64,000 nt of DNA from Congregibacter brevis (lineage in GTDB: Bacteria > Pseudomonadota > Gammaproteobacteria > Pseudomonadales > Halieaceae), in assembly GCF_045689245.1 (NCBI RefSeq), contig NZ_CP136865.1, forward strand, positions 2,294,001 to 2,358,000. The letters are read 5' to 3'. This document shows positions 9,192-17,905 of this stretch, piece by piece. The notes under the pieces are model-generated. The model was not told the DNA's origin and made no database searches. It was given only the letters and a program-made list of their open reading frames with translations. Each line of letters opens with the position of its first letter. Position 1 is the first letter of the stretch. Position numbers and translations under genes: made by a program.

Positions 9192-10766
9192 ATGTTTAAT
9201 CTGAAGAGTTTAGCCATCACCTCCCTGGCTGGGGCGGCGTGGGTTTTCAGCATGGGGTCCGTCGCTGCGGATAAGCCCAATATCCTCGTACTTTGGGGTG
9301 ATGACGTGGGTGTTTGGAATGCCAGCGCCTACAACCGCGGTGGCATGGGGTATCAAACGCCCAATATCGACTCCATTGCCAATGAGGGAGCACTATTTAC
9401 TGACATGTATGCACAGCAGTCCTGCACCGCAGGTCGCGCGTCGTTCATTCTCGGCCAGCAGCCCTTTAGAACTGGGCTGTTGACCATTGGTATGCCAGGT
9501 AGCGATCAGGGGATTCCAGATTGGGCGCCGACGATTGCAGATCTTCTGAAGGATCAAGGCTACAAGACCGGGCAATTCGGGAAGAACCACCTGGGTGACC
9601 AGGATAAGCACCTCCCTACTAATCATGGTTTTGATGAGTTTTTTGGTAACTTGTATCACCTGAACGCCGAGGAAGAGCCCGAGACTTACTACTATCCGAA
9701 AGATCCGGCATTCCATGAGAAGTTTGGTCCTCGTGGCGTCCTGCATTCCTATGCAGATGGCAAGATCGAGGACACCGGTCCACTTACGCGCAAGCGAATG
9801 GAGACTGTGGATCAGGAGTTCGGCGGCGCGGCCAAAAAGTTCATGGCCGCCGCGGTCAACGAAGACAAACCGTTTTTTGTGTGGATGAACTTCACCCGCA
9901 TGCACGTGTGGACACACCTGCAGGAGAAGTACCGCGGTAAAACTGGTATTAGCCTCTATGCAGATGGTATGGCTGAGCTGGATGACATGGTCGGTAGTTT
10001 CCTTGAGGAGCTTGAGACCCTTGGTGTGGACGACAACACTATTGTGATCTTCTCCACCGACAATGGCGCTGAGAAGTTCACCTGGCCTGATGGCGGTGCG
10101 TCACCTTATCGCGGTGAAAAAGGCACCACCTGGGAGGGCGGCATGCGCGTACCTCAAATGGTTAAATGGCCTGGCACTATTAAGCCCGGAACAATCTACA
10201 ACGACATCATGAGTCAGGAAGACTGGATGCCAACGCTGCTTGCAGCGGCAGGGGTACCTGATGTTAAAGAGCAACTCGCGTCAAAAGGTGGAATGCGCGC
10301 TAATGGCAAGAAGTTCCGGGTGCATCTGGATGGCTATAACTTTAAGCCTTACTTTGAAGGCGCTGAGGAGAAAGGTCCACGGCGAGAGATCATGTACTTC
10401 GCTGCCAGCGGAATGCTCAATGCGATTCGCGTTGACGACTGGAAGGTTGCCTTCGCTATCGAGCGTGGACCGATTAACGAGGCTTATCGCGAGACACCGG
10501 CGTGGCCTGTGATCACGAATCTTCGTGCTGATCCCTTTGAGAGCGCTTATTCAGAATCCGCCATGTATGTCCGTTGGTATGCTGACAATATGTGGCTTAT
10601 GGTGCCAGCACAGGGCTTTGTACAAGAGTTTTTTGCCACCATCGCGGATTTCCCTTTCCAGGCAGGTGGTTCTCTCAGCGCAAGCAATATTGGCTACGGT
10701 ACGCTTGAGCGGCAGAAGGCTATGGGTAGCCTCCAGCGCTTGATGGATCTCGCTATCCAGAACTAA
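9192..10766 (+). CDS. Secreted arylsulfatase-type sulfatase
   Basis: A 524-residue member of the sulfatase (alkaline phosphatase superfamily) fold. The ATG at 9192 is preferred over an in-frame upstream start at 9108 because it begins a clean signal peptide (MFNLKSLAITSLAGAAWVFS, cleavage near GSVAA). The metal-binding DD is at residues 37-38. The active-site signature SCTAGR (Cys78) is the Cys-type C-x-A-x-R motif, converted to formylglycine. FSTDNGAEK carries the usual downstream metal ligands (DN). It probably acts in the periplasm or outside the cell on sulfate esters such as algal polysaccharides. No formylglycine-generating enzyme is encoded nearby. A strong terminator follows. Confidence 0.9.
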   Translation: MFNLKSLAITSLAGAAWVFSMGSVAADKPNILVLWGDDVGVWNASAYNRGGMGYQTPNIDSIANEGALFTDMYAQQSCTAGRASFILGQQPFRTGLLTIGMPGSDQGIPDWAPTIADLLKDQGYKTGQFGKNHLGDQDKHLPTNHGFDEFFGNLYHLNAEEEPETYYYPKDPAFHEKFGPRGVLHSYADGKIEDTGPLTRKRMETVDQEFGGAAKKFMAAAVNEDKPFFVWMNFTRMHVWTHLQEKYRGKTGISLYADGMAELDDMVGSFLEELETLGVDDNTIVIFSTDNGAEKFTWPDGGASPYRGEKGTTWEGGMRVPQMVKWPGTIKPGTIYNDIMSQEDWMPTLLAAAGVPDVKEQLASKGGMRANGKKFRVHLDGYNFKPYFEGAEEKGPRREIMYFAASGMLNAIRVDDWKVAFAIERGPINEAYRETPAWPVITNLRADPFESAYSESAMYVRWYADNMWLMVPAQGFVQEFFATIADFPFQAGGSLSASNIGYGTLERQKAMGSLQRLMDLAIQN

Positions 10767-10788
10767 GCAAGAGCGAGTCGTAGTTTGG

Positions 10789-10814
10789 AGCCTGGGTGAT
10801 ACCCGGGCTTTTTT
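10789..10814 (+). terminator. Rho-independent terminator after the sulfatase
   Basis: AGCCTGGG, loop TGATA, CCCGGGCT, followed by TTTTTT. The stem is 8 bp with one G-T pair. It starts 22 bp after the sulfatase stop and separates it from the convergent lipoprotein gene. Confidence 0.85.
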
Positions 10815-10863
10815 GTGTCTACGGCTTTTGTGTCTACGACAACTATCAGATCAATGCAGGTTA

Positions 10864-11508
10864 TCAGTCTAGCAGTCCCTGATCTTTGAGATCGCCAATG
10901 AGAGAAGCGATCACATCATGACGAAGCTTGTCCGTTGATCCCGCCTTTATCGTGTCTGATACGGCCTGCCACATATGCTCCTGAGTGTCCGTGACATACA
11001 GATCGGCGATGACTTCGTGGGTCGTGTTAGATGTCCAAACCGGCTGCTGATAAGCGACTTCGTAGGCATGGCCGTAATATCCGGGGAACCCGCCGTAGTA
11101 GCCTGCACCATACATCGGCGTAACGCCGTAGTAGATAGTGCCGGGGTGGTAAATCTCTTCGGTGTTGGCACCGATGTAGCGTGTAACCAGCACGGTATCA
11201 AGCTCGTTATTGCTCGCAGCCGCCACGACCTCTTCAGCAGTCACTTCCCCTTTGGGCAACAAACTGTGGGCGGCGATGGCATTGACTCCGTGACCAGCAA
11301 GGGCTTTGACAAACATGTTCTCAAAGGTAATCCGGTTCTCACGATTCTGGGCGACGGCTATAACCAAAACCCCGTCCAGGTCGAGTTTACGGAGCAGCGG
11401 ATCGACGTAGGAGTGCTTGATCGTTGAGTTCGTAGAGCAAGCTGAGGTGAGCGTTGCTAGGGCGCACACAGCGAGAAAACGAAGTACAGGCAGAAAATTC
11501 GGTCGCAC
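10864..11508 (-). CDS. Lipoprotein of unknown function, Gly/Tyr-rich segment
   Basis: A 214-residue protein with a lipoprotein signal peptide (FLAVCALATLTSAC, lipobox Cys24). The N-terminal half resembles a nucleotide-fold-like alpha/beta domain seen in DUF4136-type periplasmic lipoproteins (VLVIAVAQNRENRITFENMF). It is followed by a Gly/Tyr-rich stretch (about residues 120-150, YYGVTPMYGAGYYGGF) and a domain ending in a predicted amphipathic helix (ASLIGDLKDQGLLD). The start is GTG with AGGT upstream. No enzymatic motif is visible. It is convergent with the sulfatase and divergent from the MipA-like gene. Confidence 0.75.
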   Translation of the reverse strand: MRPNFLPVLRFLAVCALATLTSACSTNSTIKHSYVDPLLRKLDLDGVLVIAVAQNRENRITFENMFVKALAGHGVNAIAAHSLLPKGEVTAEEVVAAASNNELDTVLVTRYIGANTEEIYHPGTIYYGVTPMYGAGYYGGFPGYYGHAYEVAYQQPVWTSNTTHEVIADLYVTDTQEHMWQAVSDTIKAGSTDKLRHDVIASLIGDLKDQGLLD

Positions 11509-11566
11509 AGGGAAACACCTCTGGAATTGTTCGCCAAGGATACCGCTAAAACGCGCGCTTTCCCTC

Positions 11567-11572
11567 TATAAT
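11567..11572 (+). promoter_or_regulatory. Candidate sigma-70 -10 box for the MipA/OmpV gene
   Basis: A perfect TATAAT lies 87 bp upstream of the preferred start of the MipA-like gene. No good -35 hexamer stands 16-18 bp upstream, so the promoter is only a candidate. Confidence 0.35.
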
Positions 11573-11658
11573 TGTCGAGATGATTTAGGGCGCGGGTATT
11601 TGTTAAGAAGTGAAGGTCCATGGCCCGTTGTATTTACCTATATAAAAGCGAACAGTTG

Positions 11659-13092
11659 ATGAGCTCCATCCAAACGGCAGTGTGCCGAGTCGGCATATTG
11701 CTGGTCCTTTGCGCGCCGCTAAGCGTGAAAGCCCTTGGTGACTTACGTTCGCTCGATCCTGAGGATCGAAGCGGTGAGTGGTCCTTTGGTTTTGCCTATA
11801 TTCTCGAGGATGTGATCTACGCGGGAGAAGAGCGAGAGAGTACAGATTTGGTGCCGCTGTTTACCTATAGCGGTAAACACTTGTTTCTCGACAGCACGGA
11901 TTTTGGATGGCACGCGGTTGATAACTCACAGTGGCAGCTGGATGTATTTGGCAGTTACTTTACTCAGGGTTACAACGATCACACGTTTTATCGTGAAACC
12001 GGCGCTGTACGACCACCGGATGATGCGCTCAAAGGAATGGAGCGTAAGAACACCGTAGAAGCTGGCTTGGAACTCACTAGAAAGACAGATTTCGGCCGAT
12101 TTTCTGTGCAGCTTCGACAAGATGCCCACGGTGTCCATGACGGCGGTGAGTTGCGGGCGCGTTGGGCGAAAGTGATCCGTGGCAATCAGTGGCAGCTTGA
12201 GCCTTGGGTCGAGTACAACGTTTTGTCCGAAGACAAAGCCGACTACTACTTCGGGGTGCAATCGGACGAAGCGACGGTGACGCGCCCGGCCTATGAGGTA
12301 GAGCAAGGCAGCGTGTGGGCGGCGGGCCTTGCGGGCCGTTATTCTTTGTGGAGGCATCATCAGTTAAACCTGAATCTCGCCTATCGGGCCTATAGCGACG
12401 AAATTTCGAGCAGCCCCATCGTTGCCGAAGACAGCGGTGTCAGCGTTCAGTTTGGGTACCGGTACGAGTTTGGTGGGGAAAAACGACCGAAAGACTCGGG
12501 CGAATACAATTTTGTGACCAATAATGCTCGGCCCACGTCTTTGCGCGTCGCCTATGGGTGTACTACGGAAACCAAATTCGTTGAGATTCTGCAAGGTGAT
12601 ATCAATTGCGCCGACTTGGATACGGATCTGGCTAGCGTCTTTCTCGGTCGGCAATTGTCTGATCGAATGCTGACACTGCCCATCGAAGGATGGCTGCAGC
12701 TTGGCTTGGGGCGACGCTTCGAGAATGATCTACAGGATGACTTCTGGGAGGGAGTCTTTGCCTTTAAGGCGATGTTTCGGCAGTTCCCCTGGTCAGATAG
12801 TGTAGGGACGCGGGTAGGCTTTTCGAATGGTGTGTCCTACACGGGTCGCATCCCCGCGTTGGAGCAGGATAAAGCCGCACGGAAAAACCGGCGCGAGAGC
12901 CATTTACTGCACTATCTGGAATTCAGCCTCGATGTATCTGTGGGGGATCTGTTCAGAGTGGAGGGTATGCGCGACCTCTTTGCGGGTTTTTATGTACACC
13001 ACCGTTCCGGGATCTTTGGTAGCTCCAACTACTACAAAAATGTTGATGGTGGCTCAAACGCCAACATGCTTTATCTTGAGTGGGAATTTTGA
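11659..13092 (+). CDS. MipA/OmpV family outer-membrane protein
   Basis: A 477-residue beta-barrel candidate. It starts with a signal peptide (MSSIQTAVCRVGILLVLCAPLSVKA) and continues with alternating hydrophobic/aromatic strands (WSFGFAYILEDVIYAG, LVPLFTYSGKHLFL) typical of the MipA/OmpV scaffolding/porin family; the chain ends in an aromatic residue (MLYLEWEF), as outer-membrane barrels do. It is longer than the usual 250-300 residues. An in-frame ATG at 11620 with a closer AAGG sequence would add 13 residues before the signal peptide; 11659 gives the more normal signal peptide. It is followed after 21 bp by a glycine-zipper protein, probably in the same transcript. Confidence 0.8.
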   Translation: MSSIQTAVCRVGILLVLCAPLSVKALGDLRSLDPEDRSGEWSFGFAYILEDVIYAGEERESTDLVPLFTYSGKHLFLDSTDFGWHAVDNSQWQLDVFGSYFTQGYNDHTFYRETGAVRPPDDALKGMERKNTVEAGLELTRKTDFGRFSVQLRQDAHGVHDGGELRARWAKVIRGNQWQLEPWVEYNVLSEDKADYYFGVQSDEATVTRPAYEVEQGSVWAAGLAGRYSLWRHHQLNLNLAYRAYSDEISSSPIVAEDSGVSVQFGYRYEFGGEKRPKDSGEYNFVTNNARPTSLRVAYGCTTETKFVEILQGDINCADLDTDLASVFLGRQLSDRMLTLPIEGWLQLGLGRRFENDLQDDFWEGVFAFKAMFRQFPWSDSVGTRVGFSNGVSYTGRIPALEQDKAARKNRRESHLLHYLEFSLDVSVGDLFRVEGMRDLFAGFYVHHRSGIFGSSNYYKNVDGGSNANMLYLEWEF

Positions 13093-13113
13093 TTAAAAAA
13101 GGATTATTAAACA

Positions 13114-13701
13114 ATGGTTTATAGGGCTTTATTAACGTTAATTATCTTTTCGTGTTTCTCCATCACACAGGCCCACGCTCAGCGTGCAGGGCAATCGATA
13201 TCAGTGCAGTACGGCGTCGTTACTGCAGGTAAGCAGGTTGATCTTAACTCGGGTGCTGTTCCTCAAGGGGCGGTAGTGGGCGGTGCTCTCGGCCTGGCTT
13301 CTGCGCGGGGTAAAAAGTCTAGTAAGAAGACACGGAACACCATCATCGGAGCGGTAGCAGGCAGCGCTATCGCTGGATCAGCCCAGGGCGATACTCGCGG
13401 CATGATCTACAGCGTGGCTCTTACGGGATCTGCCGGAGAGATGCAGGTAGTAACGGATCAGCGGGAGATACGTATCGGTGACTGTGTTGCCGTTGAGAAG
13501 GCTGGTGAGACCGCTAATCTGCGGCGAGTGAGCGATGGGTTTTGCGATGAAGCCAATGCAAAGGCTGTTGAAGAGCTGTCCGAAGAAAGCATCGAAGAAG
13601 CTAGTGAGTGTGAGATGGCAAAGGACGCGGTGGTCAATGCTGTCACCATAGAGGCAGCAGAGCTGGCTGCAGTGAAGATGCGCCTGCTGTGTGATGACTA
13701 A
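13114..13701 (+). CDS. Secreted glycine-zipper protein
   Basis: A 195-residue exported protein with signal peptide (ALLTLIIFSCFSITQAHAQ). Residues about 50-105 contain small-residue-rich helices (GAVVGGALGLASARG, NTIIGAVAGSAIAGSAQGD) resembling the glycine-zipper motif of SlyB/Pcp and related envelope proteins, separated by a basic KKSSKK turn. A beta-rich part follows and the C-terminal third is strongly acidic (EELSEESIEEASECE) with four cysteines in the last 75 residues. AAGGA precedes the start. It lies 21 bp behind the MipA-like gene, which suggests a joint envelope role. The exact function is unknown. Confidence 0.75.
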   Translation: MVYRALLTLIIFSCFSITQAHAQRAGQSISVQYGVVTAGKQVDLNSGAVPQGAVVGGALGLASARGKKSSKKTRNTIIGAVAGSAIAGSAQGDTRGMIYSVALTGSAGEMQVVTDQREIRIGDCVAVEKAGETANLRRVSDGFCDEANAKAVEELSEESIEEASECEMAKDAVVNAVTIEAAELAAVKMRLLCDD

Positions 13702-13777
13702 GGCTTCTAGATGACTAGGGCTGCTAAATGAGTGCGCTTTTAGGTGGGCCGTTGCGGTATGTAGGGGCCCTAAGAGC

Positions 13778-13783
13778 TATAAT
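13778..13783 (+). promoter_or_regulatory. Candidate -10 box of the lipA promoter
   Basis: A perfect TATAAT lies 35 bp before the lipA ATG. The best -35 candidate (TTGCGG at 13752) is 20 bp away, longer than optimal. Confidence 0.4.
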
Positions 13784-13818
13784 TTGACCACCTTTGAGTA
13801 GGAGTGGAAAGTAGAGCC

Positions 13819-14805
13819 ATGAGCGGTAGCTCCAGGATTCCTGTCGTTGACGTTTCTAGCGGCGAAAAATACGTCAACGATCGCGGCATGTCCGTGATTA
13901 AGGATGGCATTAAAGCCAGTGCAGTGGGTTCTAGTCGCTTGCCGAAACCTAAGTGGCTTCGGGCGAAGATTCACGGTGGAGAGACCTATGAGCAGGTCAA
14001 AAGCATTGTGCATGAGCATCGTCTGGCCACGGTCTGTGAAGAAGCCAAGTGCCCCAACATGAGCGAATGCTGGAGTGCCGGTACCGCCACAATCATGCTG
14101 ATGGGAGATGTGTGTACCCGTGCTTGTCGATTTTGTGCGGTAAACACGGGGAATCCCAAGGGTTGGCTTGATGCCGAGGAGCCTGAGAACACTGCGCGCT
14201 CGGTTCAACTTATGGGTCTTAAGTACGTGGTGTTAACCTCGGTGAATCGCGATGATCTTCCTGATGGCGGGGCAGGGCATTACGCGGCTTGTGTCAGTCG
14301 GGTAAAAGAGGTCAACGCGGACACAGCCGTCGAAGCGCTCACCCCTGATTTTTTAGGCAGCCTTAAGGACGTTGAGACGGTAGTGGACAGTGGCATTGAG
14401 GTCTTTGCTCAAAACGTAGAGACAGTGCGAAGGCTGACTCACCCTGTACGAGATCCACGCGCGGGATACGATCAAACATTGGAAGTTCTAGCCCACGCGA
14501 AAGCATACCGTCCCGGTGTTCTCACTAAAACTTCTCTGATGTTGGGCCTTGGGGAAACAGAGGGAGAAATTCGGGAGGCGCTTGAGGATCTTCGCGCTGC
14601 GAAAGTCGATATTGTCACCTTCGGGCAGTATCTCCAGCCCACGCCCCACCACTATCCCATCGAGCGTTATGTTACCCCTGATGAATTCGAGACCTACCGT
14701 GAGTGGGGCCTGGCTATGGGGTTTCTTGAAGTTGTTTCTGGCGTTCTGGTGCGCTCCAGCTACCGCGCTGAGCAGGTGCTAGAGAAGAATAACGTGGGTC
14801 TGTGA
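13819..14805 (+). CDS. lipA: Lipoyl synthase (radical SAM)
   Basis: A 328-residue lipoyl synthase that inserts two sulfurs into octanoyl groups on E2 and H proteins. Both iron-sulfur motifs are complete: the auxiliary cluster C-x4-C-x5-C (Cys73, 78, 84 in CEEAKCPNMSEC) and the radical SAM C-x3-C-x2-C (Cys99, 103, 106 in CTRACRFC). The conserved C-terminal RSSYRAEQ is present. The ATG at 13819 has GGAAAG seven bases upstream, whereas a GTG at 13804 would directly abut its Shine-Dalgarno sequence. The usual partner lipB is not adjacent, so the gene stands as a single unit closed by a strong terminator. Confidence 0.97.
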   Translation: MSGSSRIPVVDVSSGEKYVNDRGMSVIKDGIKASAVGSSRLPKPKWLRAKIHGGETYEQVKSIVHEHRLATVCEEAKCPNMSECWSAGTATIMLMGDVCTRACRFCAVNTGNPKGWLDAEEPENTARSVQLMGLKYVVLTSVNRDDLPDGGAGHYAACVSRVKEVNADTAVEALTPDFLGSLKDVETVVDSGIEVFAQNVETVRRLTHPVRDPRAGYDQTLEVLAHAKAYRPGVLTKTSLMLGLGETEGEIREALEDLRAAKVDIVTFGQYLQPTPHHYPIERYVTPDEFETYREWGLAMGFLEVVSGVLVRSSYRAEQVLEKNNVGL

Positions 14806-14842
14806 ATACGAACCTTTAGCTGAGTGCCGAGCTTAAGACGAA

Positions 14843-14877
14843 AAAAAGAGGCGGAGTTTGTTACTCCGCCTCTTTCG
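14843..14877. terminator. Bidirectional intrinsic terminator between lipA and the DUF3313-type gene
   Basis: AAAGAGGCGGAGT (14845-14857), loop TTGTT, ACTCCGCCTCTTT (14863-14875): a perfect 13-bp stem flanked by A and T runs, able to stop transcription from both convergent genes. Confidence 0.9.
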
Positions 14878-14910
14878 TTGAGGCCTTAACAACGCGCCGC
14901 TGCGGAATGC

Positions 14911-15630
14911 TTACTCGCTGTTGCCACGAGCCTGCATAGCCAACAGTCCGTCATGAATCTGCTTGGCCCAGCTGTTGAAGTTGCGTCGTACCTCCGCCAT
15001 GTTGGTCACGCTATTGTTAATACCCCACATGGTTGAGTTCGTACTGGTTCGTCTGTCCTTAATGATCGCAAGGGGCTCGCCGCTATCACCATCGGCTAAC
15101 ATGATCGCCAGAGACATGCTGCCACCGCCTTCAGTAATAACCGTTGACCGCGCAGTGGTCCGGGACATTTGATCATCCTTAGGCGCAGAGGGCGCAATTT
15201 GGGTGATCATGGCCTCGAGCTTTATTACATCATCGCCACCCTGCTCGGCGATCTCGAAGGCACCACCGTCGGTTAAGGCTTTGGCCATGGATTCCTGAAA
15301 GCTGCTTTGCAACTTTGCTTTATCGCTGTCCGTAAGTTCCCACTCCCGGTTGTATCTATTCACCATGCTGCCGCTGGTATCTGGCTGGATGATTTCTACG
15401 TTATCTACGTCTAGCGGTACGATGAACACTTTTGTGTATCGAGCATAGTCGGCATTCGGATCGATGTACGCCAGGTCCGCGCGGGAGTTATCAACCTTTG
15501 CCAGGCCTCCCATGATGACTTCGGCGTCTTCGCCCGTTTGGATGCTAGGCTGCTCCGCACAGCCTACGAGTAGTGCTAGAGGCAGTGCGACTGCGGTGAG
15601 CGTTCTGGGGAGATATTTAAAAGGGGTCAT
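14911..15630 (-). CDS. DUF3313-type outer-membrane/periplasmic lipoprotein
   Basis: A 239-residue lipoprotein with lipobox LLVGC (Cys24). The body (YTKVFIVPLDVDNVEI, LQSSFQESMAKAL, ending in WAKQIHDGLLAMQ) resembles DUF3313 lipoproteins, whose function is not established. AAGGA stands eight bases before the ATG. It is monocistronic, convergent with lipA over a bidirectional terminator and divergent from nadK across 224 bp. Confidence 0.65.
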   Translation of the reverse strand: MTPFKYLPRTLTAVALPLALLVGCAEQPSIQTGEDAEVIMGGLAKVDNSRADLAYIDPNADYARYTKVFIVPLDVDNVEIIQPDTSGSMVNRYNREWELTDSDKAKLQSSFQESMAKALTDGGAFEIAEQGGDDVIKLEAMITQIAPSAPKDDQMSRTTARSTVITEGGGSMSLAIMLADGDSGEPLAIIKDRRTSTNSTMWGINNSVTNMAEVRRNFNSWAKQIHDGLLAMQARGNSE

Positions 15631-15854
15631 AGGAATTGTCCTTTCTTTCGATGCTTACGCTGAGCTGATGTTACTCGAGTGAGTAGTTTGCCATTGCTGC
15701 GCCTCAGCGCAAGCGTCTTTCATCGGTCGTCGTTTACCGTAGCTAGCCCCTGTGTTCAGTTGGTGTGCTTAGTTAGCAATTAGGCGTGGTGATTGAACGA
15801 TGTCCACTGCAGGCCTGGCTGGGTATACTGGTTTTTTTTCAATGAGTGCGTTGC

Positions 15855-16736
15855 ATGCCCGGAGTATTTTCCCGAGTCGGAGTCGTAGGTCGGAGCCGTC
15901 AGGATGGCATTGAAGCGGTACTGGAAGAACTCATGTCTGCCCTACGCGAGGCGGGCGCTGAGCTTTTGTTAGAGGATCGTTTTGGCGATCTTACCGCAGA
16001 GGGTTGTGATACCCATTCTCGCGACGCTATTGGTGCTGCAGCCGACCTGATCATCGTGCTGGGCGGGGATGGCTCCATGCTCAGCGCAGCGCGTGAAATG
16101 CTTCAGTACGGTAAACCTATGCTGGGTATCAATCGTGGGCGCCTGGGTTTTCTGACTGATATCAGTCCCGACCGTGTTTCCGAACAAATCGCGGCAGTCA
16201 TGAGTGGTGAATTTAGTAGCGAAGAGCGTTTCCTTCTCGACGTCAGTGTGGTTCGTGGTGGCGAAACCGTTGCCGAGGGTGATGCCCTAAACGATGTAGT
16301 CGTGAACTCGGGAACCTCGGCGCAAATGATCGAGATCGAGCTCTATATCGATGATGAGTTTGTGAATCGTCAGAGGGCAGATGGATTGATTGTGTCCACG
16401 CCCACAGGGTCGACCGCTTACTCATTATCCGGCGGTGGGCCCATCATGCATCCGGCACTGGATGCACTGCTAGTGCTGCCGATGTTTCCTCATGCGCTAT
16501 CGAGTCGCCCGATTGTGATTCGCGGCGACAGCGAGATACGTATCGATGTGTTGGCGCGTAACCGCATTCATCCTCCCGTCACCTGCGATGGACAAGTAAA
16601 CATGACAGCCCGTCCAGGAGACTCTGTTGTGCTGCGCCGCAACCCGGCAGTGCTAACGCTGCTCCATCCTCCCGGTCACAGTTTTTATGCCAGCTGTCGC
16701 GACAAGCTGCGCTGGAGCGGTGCGCTGGTCGACTAG
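15855..16736 (+). CDS. nadK: NAD kinase
   Basis: A 293-residue ATP-NAD kinase that makes NADP. The catalytic GGDGSML motif is at residues 70-76 and the substrate-binding NRGRLGFLTDI follows, with the later conserved STPTGSTAYSLSGGGPI region also present. The ATG at 15855 is preferred over a GTG at 15846; neither has a strong Shine-Dalgarno sequence. A possible -10 (TATACT, 15824-15829) lies just upstream, making a very short leader. The stop TAG directly abuts the ATG of the rhomboid gene, so these are coupled. Confidence 0.96.
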   Translation: MPGVFSRVGVVGRSRQDGIEAVLEELMSALREAGAELLLEDRFGDLTAEGCDTHSRDAIGAAADLIIVLGGDGSMLSAAREMLQYGKPMLGINRGRLGFLTDISPDRVSEQIAAVMSGEFSSEERFLLDVSVVRGGETVAEGDALNDVVVNSGTSAQMIEIELYIDDEFVNRQRADGLIVSTPTGSTAYSLSGGGPIMHPALDALLVLPMFPHALSSRPIVIRGDSEIRIDVLARNRIHPPVTCDGQVNMTARPGDSVVLRRNPAVLTLLHPPGHSFYASCRDKLRWSGALVD

Positions 16737-17588
16737 ATGTCTGAGCTTCTCTATCGTGGTTCCCTGACTGAAGACCTTCGTCCCCTCAGCGCCTTGCTTT
16801 GGCAGCAGAAAATTGTTCATCGCATTGTGGAAGAAGATGGCACTCAGGTAGTGCTCCTTGCCGAGGTGGCGGATAGAGATCGCGCAGGCGACCTACTTCA
16901 ACGATGGCAGAGCGGTGAGCTTCAGGTGACTTTGCGGCCGGCTCCTGCAGTGAGTCGCCCAAAGGGAACTAAGCTCCCGGCACTTCTTCGCAGCGCACCG
17001 GTAACTCTTGCGCTTATCGCGATGAGCGTTCTTGGCTTCTTGTTGGTGTATTTAAACGCGCCCGTTAGCTGGGTGGCTGCGTTCACCTACGAGCCCTTTA
17101 CGCTGCAGGGTGGGCGTCCGATATTTAGCCAGGCAAGCGGTCAATTCTGGCGTTTGGTGACCCCAGCCTTTTTGCACTTTGGTTTGATGCATATCGTGTT
17201 CAATAGTCTGTGGTGCTGGGAACTCGGGCGGCGCATCGAATCTGCTTTGGGTAGCTTCAATCTCTTGGGTTTGTTTGTGGCGACGGCGGCGCTGTCCAAT
17301 TTCGCCCAGCACACGGTGTCCGGTTCAGTGCTCTTTGGTGGGCTTTCAGGCGTGGTCTACGCATTTCTTGGTTTTTCCTGGGTGGCAGGTCGGGTAAACC
17401 CGCGCTGGCAACATCTGGCTCCCGCGACGCCGATAATGCTGTTCATGGTGGGCTGGTTAATCGTATGCCTGCTCGGACTTGTTGATGTGCTGGGGTTTTC
17501 CGTGGCTAATGCTGCTCATGTCGGTGGTCTGTTGAGCGGCTCGGCTATAGGGGTGGCCTTCGCTCTGCTTTACAGGAACCAGTACTGA
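16737..17588 (+). CDS. Rhomboid-family intramembrane serine protease
   Basis: A 283-residue GlpG-like protease. An N-terminal cytoplasmic domain of about 70 residues is followed by six hydrophobic segments from about residue 88. The catalytic GLSG motif has Ser204 and the second catalytic residue is His261 in NAAHVGG; His152 and Asn156 in the HIVFNSLW segment match the oxyanion-hole positions of rhomboids. It cleaves membrane-protein substrates within the inner membrane; substrates cannot be told from sequence. The start is contiguous with the nadK stop. Confidence 0.93.
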   Translation: MSELLYRGSLTEDLRPLSALLWQQKIVHRIVEEDGTQVVLLAEVADRDRAGDLLQRWQSGELQVTLRPAPAVSRPKGTKLPALLRSAPVTLALIAMSVLGFLLVYLNAPVSWVAAFTYEPFTLQGGRPIFSQASGQFWRLVTPAFLHFGLMHIVFNSLWCWELGRRIESALGSFNLLGLFVATAALSNFAQHTVSGSVLFGGLSGVVYAFLGFSWVAGRVNPRWQHLAPATPIMLFMVGWLIVCLLGLVDVLGFSVANAAHVGGLLSGSAIGVAFALLYRNQY

Positions 17589-17595
17589 TATTGCG

Positions 17596-17601
17596 TATAA
17601 T
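17596..17601 (+). promoter_or_regulatory. Candidate -10 box for the yeaC gene
   Basis: A perfect TATAAT 25 bp before the yeaC ATG gives the yeaC-DUF2797-pepN genes a possible start separate from nadK. A TTTACA at 17569 resembles a -35 but the 21-bp spacing is long. Confidence 0.35.
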
Positions 17602-17626
17602 CCCGCCTCTTTCCACGGGAGGCCGC

Positions 17627-17905
17627 ATGGACTATCAATCACTCATCGACACGCTCAGCCCGGACATTGTCGCGCGCTTGCGCCAGGGTATCGAAACAGG
17701 TCGCTGGCCCGATGGTCAGCCCGTGACGCCAGAGCAGCGAGAGCATAGCCTCCAGGCCGTGATCGCCTGGGAGCAGCAGCATCTTCCCCAAGACCAACGC
17801 GTAGGCTATATCGACAAAGGTAAAAAAGCGGGCGCATCGCGTTCCAGCGGCTCAGCGACTGAGCAGCTGCGCTGGGCAAGCCAAAATGAGGAATCCAAGG
17901 AATGA
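17627..17905 (+). CDS. yeaC: YeaC family protein (DUF1315)
   Basis: A 92-residue cytoplasmic protein matching the small YeaC/DUF1315 family: an N-terminal SLIDTLSPDIVARLRQGIETGRWPDG-type segment (quoted in part) and the conserved VTPEQREHSLQAVIAWEQQHL. GGGAGG six bases upstream fixes the start at 17627 rather than an in-frame codon at 17591. Function is unknown, although it is widely conserved in gammaproteobacteria. It overlaps the DUF2797 gene by 4 bp (ATGA), a sign of translational coupling. Confidence 0.9.
   Translation: MDYQSLIDTLSPDIVARLRQGIETGRWPDGQPVTPEQREHSLQAVIAWEQQHLPQDQRVGYIDKGKKAGASRSSGSATEQLRWASQNEESKE

Noticed and set aside
15793..15829. TTGAAC and TATACT as a full nadK promoter
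   Set aside because: The hexamers are 25 bp apart, too far for a standard sigma-70 promoter; only the -10 is plausible.
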